Below, one piece after another: positions 57,913 to 64,000 of a DNA stretch of 64,000 nucleotides (positions are counted from its first letter, which is position 1; every line of letters starts with the position of its first letter). Under the pieces are notes generated by a model. That model was given only the letters and a program-made list of their open reading frames with translations, searched no databases and had not been told where the DNA came from. The DNA comes from Amphibalanus amphitrite (lineage: Eukaryota > Arthropoda > Thecostraca > Balanomorpha > Balanidae), in NCBI RefSeq assembly GCF_019059575.1, contig NW_024881625.1, positions 496,001 through 560,000 on the forward strand. Direction: 5' to 3'. The position numbers and the translations under genes are program-made.

Positions 57913-58949
57913 CAAATGATATACTTTTTGTTTGGGTCAGGTTAACTTTGGGTGTTGACCTGATTGACGCTGGCCAGGTCAGCGCCCCCAGGTCACGAAA
58001 TTGGTCGAAGGAGGTCATATCGCATATGATTCGATTCGGTAGATCTTCCTGAGTCCATTGGTTGCTTTCCCGACTGGCTATCACAATTTGATCGGGAGTT
58101 ATTGACGAAAAAACTAATGTGACCCTGATGACGTCATAAATGACGTCACGCAAGGTCAACATTGCAAAATTAACGCATCGAACCTTGCAACAAGTGCACT
58201 AAATCACGATTCTGTGTGTTTGAGATAGTTGGAGATCGTTACCGGCGCCATAATAGCAGTTTTCAGTTTTCCCCATTGACTTATAATGGTAAGGTCACGA
58301 AAATGGCCTGACCTCATATGACCTTTAGGAAAAATCCGAGATAAACAAGTGTGATACTCGTAAGGGATACTAGATCCTGCAAGTTTTATTTCCCTGTGAA
58401 ATCTCCTCTGCCAGTGAGGGCGTTGCGAAGTTGCGACATCTGAAGACCGTGTAGAGGTTCACTTATGATGTCATGTCAGTGACCTGGGCGGTGTTTCACG
58501 GCAGAGCGCTGCAAGCGTCGGTGCGCTGAGGTTCTATGGCAATATCAACAAACTCCACTCTGACGCTACGCTATGACGTCATCGTAAAACGCTAGCACCC
58601 CAGCGCCAGCACCATCAGCACGCTGACAGCATTCGCACTCAATCCTCTGTTCTCTCTGTACTTTGCTCCTTAGGACGTCCTCTGTTCTAAACGCGACCAT
58701 CATAAGCTAACGGATCGCATGCAACGTCATTCGAGTGACGTCAGGGGTATGCCTCAGCTCCCAGCGCGCTGCAGCGCGCGCAGCGTCGGGCGGTGAAACA
58801 GGGCCCAGATAATGCGGTTGGTGTCAAAAGATCCGGCTTGAATCAAAGGTCAGGTATGCCAAGTTTCAGCTTTCTGTCGCCAGCGTGTTTGGAGCTATCG
58901 CGAAAAAAAAAACTATGGCGGGGGCGGCACCCCCCTCGGCCCGCGAGGG
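57913..58949. mobile_element. Element E, one-tipped member of the TTAA clan
   Basis: The right tip is the inverse of CCCTCGCGGGCCGAGG next to TTAA (58950-58953), preceded by a C-rich/G-rich hairpin. The interior has about ten AGGTCA/TGACCT hexamers and TGACGTCA sites. No matching left tip was found. A 0.32-kb insertion with ends resembling GGGCCCTGTTTCAC may lie at 58488-58806. Confidence 0.55.
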
Positions 58950-59419
58950 TTAACGTGACCGCCATCGTTTCCCATCCACTTTAAGCTTAGTTGTGCACCT
59001 CGCCGTGATCCCCCATCGTTTTCGATCACTTTCTCGAGGCGCTCGCGGTACGTCAGCGCGGCTTTCTTGCGCAACACAACTGAAGGTGAATGGGAAACGA
59101 TAAGGATCACGTCGAAGTGCACAACTGAGCTGAAAGTGAATAATTTGTCGGAAGCTTGGACGAATGTAACTCCAAATGTGTGCCTACACTGTGTGAAAAT
59201 ATTGTCCAATTTGGTAAAGAATGAATGAAGTTATTCAAGTTTCAAATCGGGAAATGTACGTGCACCACGTCCGTCCCTGTATATCCTGTGGTGTCCTTAA
59301 CTGCAACATAGAGTTAGGAGCAACCACATTTAATCATAATGCTGGTGGTATCTGGAATACAATTGCAGGCATGGAGCAGATACTTTTTGCTGATGCACCA
59401 AAAACTTACTCAAACTTAC

Positions 59420-59476
59420 CTTCATCTCATCGAACATGAGGATGCAGAGCCTCTCTCTGGCCGGACGGTCCCGCAG
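59420..59476 (-). pseudogene. P-type transposase exon part with first catalytic D
   Basis: It reads LRDRPARERLCILMFDEMK up to a perfect donor (AAG/GTAAGT, phase 0), which joins in phase to VSNLMDY. FDEM holds the first catalytic aspartate of P/THAP9 transposases. No acceptor is visible upstream: homology stops at 59476, where a sequence starting GTATGTAACGGAAG begins, so the exon is probably truncated by an insertion. Further 5' exons, including any THAP domain, were not found up to the window end. Confidence 0.75.
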
Positions 59477-59696
59477 GTATGTAACGGAAGTTAGCCCACA
59501 TTCAGCCCACATTCGGCCCAGCCCAGATTGGGGCTGCCAAATCTAGGGAAAAATCTAAAAATCTAGGGAAAAATCTAAAAACCGTGTTACGCCTAAACGG
59601 CTGAGCGAAACTGAAAAATAAGACCACCATTAGAAAGACCTCTTCACCCCGGACCTAATGATATGGTTAAATAACGGATCAAGGTAACCAAAAACA
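59477..59696. other. Unassigned spacer before the satellite
   Basis: It contains a CAGCCCACATTCGGCCCAGCC stretch and three AAATCTAGGG-type words. It starts with TATGTAACGGAA, also found inside the CAGGGGGCG-family repeat (47.08 kb). Confidence 0.45.
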
Positions 59697-62600
59697 TGAT
59701 TTACCCAGGATGAAAATTTTCGGTCAATGGGGCGGCCCCTACGATTTTCTTCAAAATCGGCATGGTGATACTACAGGCCGAGGTGATCATTCTGGCTGAA
59801 GAAACCCCTATGGGCATTGAAATATATGGGGTAAAAACGCCCTTGGAAAGTTTTACCCACGAATTTCTGGCAAGTGTATTGCACGAATCCCCCAATATGG
59901 GTATCATATGAAAGCCCATGAAGACCCAAACAAAATGGTGGGGTTAAATTTACCCATTACCCCATCCAGGGTAAAGTTTACCCAAGATGAAAATTTTCGG
60001 TCAATGGGGCGGCCCCTACGATTTTCTTCAAAATCGGCATGGTGATACTACAGGCCGAGATGATCAATCTGGCTGAAGAAACCCCTATGGGCATTGAAAT
60101 CTATGGGGTAAAAACGCCCCTGGAAAGTTTTACCCACGCATTTCTGGCAAGTGTATTGCACGCATCCCCCCAATATGGGTATCCTATGAAAGCCCATGAA
60201 AGCCCAAACAAAATGGTGGGGTTAAATTTACCCATTACCCCATCCAGGGTAAAGTTTACCCAAGATGAAAATTTTCGGTCAATGGGGCGGCCCCTACGAT
60301 TTTCTTCAAAATCGGCATGGTGATACTACAGGCCGAGATGATCAATCTGGCTGAAGAAACCCCTATGGGCATTGAAATCTATGGGGTAAAAACGCCCTTG
60401 GAAAGTTTTACCCACGCATTTCTGGCAAGTGTATTGCACGCATCCCCCCAAGATGGGTATCATATGAAAGCCCATGAAAACCCAAACAAAATGGTGGGGT
60501 AAAATTTACCCATTACCCCCATCCAAGGTAAAGTTTACCCAAGATGAAAATTTTCGGTCAATGGGGCGGCCCCTACGATTTTCTTCAAAATTGGCATGGT
60601 GATACTACAGGCCGAGATGATCAATCTGGCTGAAGAAACCCCTATGGGCATTGAAATCTATGGGGTAAAAACGCCCCTGGAAAGTTTTACCCACGCATTT
60701 CTGGCAAGTGTAATGCTTGTATCCCCCCAAAATGGGTATCATATGAAAGCCCATGAAAACCCAAAAAAATGTGGGATTAAATTTACCCATTACCCCATTT
60801 TGGGTAAAGTTTACCCAAGATGAAAATTTTCGGTCAATGAGGCGGCCCCTACGATTTTCTTCAAAATCGGCATGGTGATACTACAGGCCGAGGTGATCAA
60901 TCTGGCTGAAGAAACCCCTATGGGCATTGAAATATATGGGGTGAAAACGCCCTTGGAAAGTTTTACCCACGAATTTCTGGCAAGTGTATTGCACGCATCC
61001 CCCAATACGGGTATCATATGAAAGCTAATGAAAACCCAAACAATATGGTGGGGTAAAACTTACCCATTACCCCATCCAGGGTAAAGTTTACCCAAGATGA
61101 AAATTTTCGGTCAATGGGGCGGCCCCTACGATTTTCTTCAAAATCGGCATGGTGATACTACAGGCCGAGATGATCAATCTTGCTGAAGAAACCCCTATGG
61201 GCATTGAAATCTATGGGGTAAAAACGCCCTTGGAAAGTTTTACCCACGCATTTCTGGCAAGTGTATTGCACGCATCCCCCCAAGATGGGTATCATATGAA
61301 AGCCCATGAAAACCCAAAAAAATGGTGGGGTAAAATTTACCCATTACCCCATCCAGGGTAAAGTTTACCCAAGATGAAAATTTTCGGTCAATGGGGAGGC
61401 CCCTACGATTTTCTTCAAAATTGGCATGGTGATACTAAAGGCCGAGATGATCAATTTGGCTGAAGAAACCTCTATGGGCATTGAAATCTATGGGGTTAAA
61501 ACGCCCCTGGAAAGTTTTACCCACGCCTTTCTGGCAAGTGTATTGCACACATCCCCCCAATATGGGTATCATGTGAAAGCTTATGAAAACCCAAACAAAA
61601 TGGTGGGGTAAAATTTACCCATTACCCCATCCAGGGTAAAGTTTACCCAAGATGAAAATTTTCGGTCAATGGGGCGGCCCCTACGATTTTCTTCAAAATC
61701 GGCATGGTGATACTACACACATTTTGTTTGGGTTTTCATGGGCTTTCATATGATACCCATATTTGGGGGATGCGTGCAATACACTTGCCAGAAATGCGTG
61801 GGTAAAACTTTCCAGGGGCGTTTTTACCCCATAGATTCCAATGCCCATAGGGGTTTCTTCAGCCAGATTGATCATTTCGGTCTGTAGTATCACCATGCCG
61901 ATTTTGAAGAAAATCGTAGGGGCCGCCCTATTGACCGAAAATTTTTCATCTTGGGTAAACTTTACCCAAAATGGGGTAATGGATAAATTTAATCCCACCA
62001 TTTTGTTAAGGTTTTCATGGGCTTTCATATGAAACCCATATTGGGGGATGCGTGCAATACACTTGCCAGAAATGCGTGGGTAAAACTTTCCAGGGGCGTT
62101 TTTACCCCATAGATTTCAATGCCCATAGGGGTTTCTTCAGCCAGATTGATCATCTCGGCCTGTAGTATCACCATGCCGATTTTGAAGAAAATCGTAGGGG
62201 CCGCCCCATTGACCGAAAATTTTCATCTTGGGTAAACTTTACCCTGGATGGAGTAATGGGTAAATTTTACCCCATTATTTTGTTTGGGTTTCATTGGCTT
62301 TAATATGATACCCATCTTGGGGGGATGCGTGCAATACACTTGCCAGAAATGCGTGGGTAAAACTTTCCAAGGGCGTTTTTACCCCATAGATTTCAATGCC
62401 CATAGGGGTTTCTTCAGCCAGATTGATCATCTCGGCCTGTAGTATCACCATGCCGATTTTGAAGAAAATCGTAGGGGCCGCCCCATTGACCGAAAACACT
62501 ATGCAACAAAAAATGAAACATTTTCTGTTCCTGGAAAGCGACCGAATTTTTCTTATTCATTGGGTTCTATTATAACCGAAATGGTTATTAGTTTTGATCT

Positions 62601-64000
62601 GAAAATGCTTTTCCGGTTTTCAGAGACGATTTTCGATTTTTGGCCCCGAAATTCGGTTTTTGGCCCACCGTGTCCGATGTAATTGAGTATTCGACTTGCG
62701 GTAACTTTCATCGCCTTTCCTATGCCACAAGCTTTCGAATGATATCTGGTTTTGCATATTTGCGTGCAAAAATAACGTCATAAATCTATGTTAAAGTAAG
62801 AAAATGTTGAAATTTTGTAAAAAAAATTGACATTTTTTCGATTTCATTTCAAAATAGAGGAAAAACTAAAGGCCCTATCCAAATTCTGAGCCCAGTTCCT
62901 TGAAGAGCATTCAATTTCCGTTCGGAAGGTACCTTTTTAGTGCATTTTATCGGATTCCTGTGGCGTCCAGATTGAGTTAACCTAAACACATATCCTAAGT
63001 CATATCACATAGCATTAACCTGATAACGTATGTTAACGCCATAGGATCAACGAGGGGTCAACTGAGGTCATGTTGTTGACCCCTTGTGACCTCGGGTCAC
63101 ACGCAGGAACTTATTTTTGAGCAGTCCTGTCGCTCAGAATCTTGATCTGTACCTCCATTTGTTAGAATGATTCTTCATGCACTGAACACATATTGTCATG
63201 GAAATTGCTGGGGGCCCGTTTTTCAAGTGACTCAATCTGGACGCCACAGTAAACCGATAAAAAGCACTATAATAGTACCTTCCGAACGGAAATTGAATGC
63301 TCTTCAAGGAACTGGGCTCAGAATTTGGATAGGGCCTTTAGTTTTTTCTCTATTTTGAAATAAAATCGAAAAAAGTCAATTTTTTTACAAAATTTCAATA
63401 TTTTCTTACTTTAACATAAATTTATGACGTTATTTTTACACGCAAATATGCAAAACCGGATATCATTCAAAAGCTTGTGGCATAGGAAGGGCGATAAAAG
63501 TTACGCGAGTCGATTACTCAATTACACCGGACACAGTGGGCCAAAAACCGAATTTCGGGGCCAACAATCGAAAATCGTCTCTAAAAACCGGAAAAGCATT
63601 TTCAGATCAAAACAAATGCCCATTTCGGTTATAATGGGACCCAATGAGTCCAAAAAAATCGGTCGTTACTCAGGAACAAAATGACTGTTCCATAGTGAAA
63701 TTTTCATCTTTGGTAAACTTTACCCAAAATGGGGTAATGGGTAAATTTAATCCCACCATTTTGTTTGGGTTTTCATGGGCTTTCATATGATACCCATATT
63801 GGGGGATGCATGCAATACACTTGCCAGAAATGCGTGGGTAAAACTTTCCAGGGGCGTTTTTACCCCATATATTTCAATGCCCATAGGGGTTTCTTCAGCC
63901 AGATTGATCATTTCAGTCTGTGGTATCACCATGCCGATTTTGAAGAAAATCGTAGGGGCCGCCCCATTGACCGAAAATTTTCATCTTGGGTAAACTTTAC
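59697..64000. repeat. Satellite, about 277-bp unit, with orientation switch
   Basis: Direct units have ATGGTGATAC starts at 59762, 60039, 60317, 60596, 60872, 61149, 61426 and 61704. Near 61717 the array flips head-to-head and continues inverted to the window end, with a CACTA-like element at 62497-63697. Each unit has a GGGTAAAGTTTACCC palindrome. Units 1/5, 3/6 and 4/7 share variants, suggesting a higher-order pattern. The conserved open stretch (MVILQAEMINLAEETPMGIE) falls in shifting frames because the unit is not a multiple of three, so it is not taken as a gene. Confidence 0.88.
62497..63697. mobile_element. CACTA-like foldback inserted in the satellite
   Basis: A 1,201-bp element has ends CACTATG and CATAGTG and a 3-bp AAA duplication (62494-62496, 63698-63700), fitting CACTA/EnSpm conventions. 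Arms of about 470 bp are inverted, sharing GGACGCCACAG, TTCCGTTCGGAAGG, TGACGTTATTTTTAC and CCAAAAACCGAATTTCGGGG-like blocks. They surround a spacer of about 250 bp with AGGTCA and TGACC words. No transposase is present. Confidence 0.75.

Larger units (their letters stand above)
57489..59279. mobile_element. mariner-like 1.8-kb element (TA-flanked)
   Basis: Long imperfect inverted repeats (about 125 bp) start CAGGGTGGCCCATGTAAAA on the left and CAGGGACGGACGTGG on the right. They share AACTTGAATAACTTCATTCA and a GTAGG-ACAC block. The flanks are TA on both sides (57487-57488, 59280-59281). No transposase was seen. It contains a foldback and element E. It lies wholly inside an intron of the P-type gene. 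Confidence 0.65.
31755..59476 (-). pseudogene. P-element/THAP9-type transposase gene, spread over 27.7 kb
   Basis: Six minus-strand coding blocks read in order as a P-type transposase: FDEMK (59.42 kb), YDPREDQVVGPHKYLQQVM to GVVSDLGPTNQGLW (57 kb), VFADTPHMIKLARN (47.5 kb), FKLLPKLGLQSHVA (34.5 kb), VKGQARQRV to NQDPMESFFGLR (34 kb) and SAEQYGLAHAAGYVVAE to RTFIRLAH (32 kb). The three expected catalytic acids are present (FDEM, VSDLG, MESFF). Four junctions have GT/AG borders with matching phase. The third and fourth blocks are one exon split by an insertion flanked by a 10-bp duplication. The N-terminal THAP zinc finger is not seen. The exon insertion and a frameshift near 32.1 kb suggest a dead copy. 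A domesticated gene remains possible only if the insertion is spliced out and the frameshift is an error. Confidence 0.8.

Noticed and set aside
58488-58806. A separate Harbinger MITE with GGGCCCTGTTTCAC-like ends
   Set aside because: The ends are only partly similar and no 3-bp duplication was found; it is mentioned only within element E.
59762-61611. Repeated 60-95-codon open frames starting MVILQAEMINLAEETP as a gene family
   Set aside because: They are the satellite unit read in whichever frame is open. The unit length is not a multiple of three, and no start context or domain supports translation.
59697-64000. CRISPR-like regular array
   Set aside because: The units are full-length satellite repeats without unique spacers, in eukaryotic DNA.

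Overview
This window is repeat-dominated DNA from an invertebrate animal, possibly a crustacean or other arthropod; the species cannot be told from the sequence. Evidence for a eukaryote is spliceosomal introns with consensus borders, tRNA-derived SINEs, CR1-like and Tx1-like LINEs, a BEL/Pao LTR element, a Penelope-like fragment, and hAT, Tc1/mariner, PIF/Harbinger-like and CACTA-like DNA elements. No ordinary housekeeping gene was recognised. The only spliced gene is a P-element/THAP9-type transposase on the minus strand. Its recognisable exons run from 59.48 kb down to 31.76 kb, and most of the right half of the window lies in its introns or in insertions into it.

Layout. 1-5.5 kb: mostly unassigned, with a degenerate GGGCCCTCAGAG minisatellite. 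5.58-8.23 kb: a CR1-like LINE cut by a TTAA-flanked MITE (A). 8.9-11.4 kb: a tandem duplication, CGACGTCGG-rich MITEs, a tRNA-derived SINE and a Penelope GIY-YIG fragment. 11.56-19.12 kb: a BEL/Pao element with two 678-bp LTRs that look identical. 19.1-23.1 kb: unassigned, with a small MITE and a GC-rich minisatellite. 23.15-30.41 kb: a hAT-type element (H2) containing an inverted copy of itself (H1) and a TTAA MITE (B). 31.7-34.6 kb: the last exons of the P-type gene. 34.57-47.37 kb: a nest of insertions inside one P-type exon: an unclassified repeat, then a 7-kb Tx1-like LINE, then a 5.1-kb hAT, then foldbacks, SINEs and MITE D1. 47.4-59.5 kb: the remaining P-type exons and TE-filled introns (MITE C, a Harbinger-like element carrying Tc1 and LINE pieces, a TTA-flanked element, MITE D2, a mariner-like element). 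59.7-64 kb: a satellite of about 277 bp that reverses orientation and is interrupted by a CACTA-like foldback.

Two themes stand out. First, several elements can be ordered in time from target-site duplications, and in three places the uninterrupted site can be read from a paralogous copy or from the restored reading frame. Second, members of a clan of TTAA-flanked MITEs (A, B, C, D and fragments) share an asymmetric doubled tip and a G-run/C-run hairpin. A, B, C and E also carry dense AGGTCA/TGACCT half-sites, and B and C share a conserved core. I know of no description of this clan, but I could not search for one.

All coordinates, counts and identities were read by eye; none was checked computationally.
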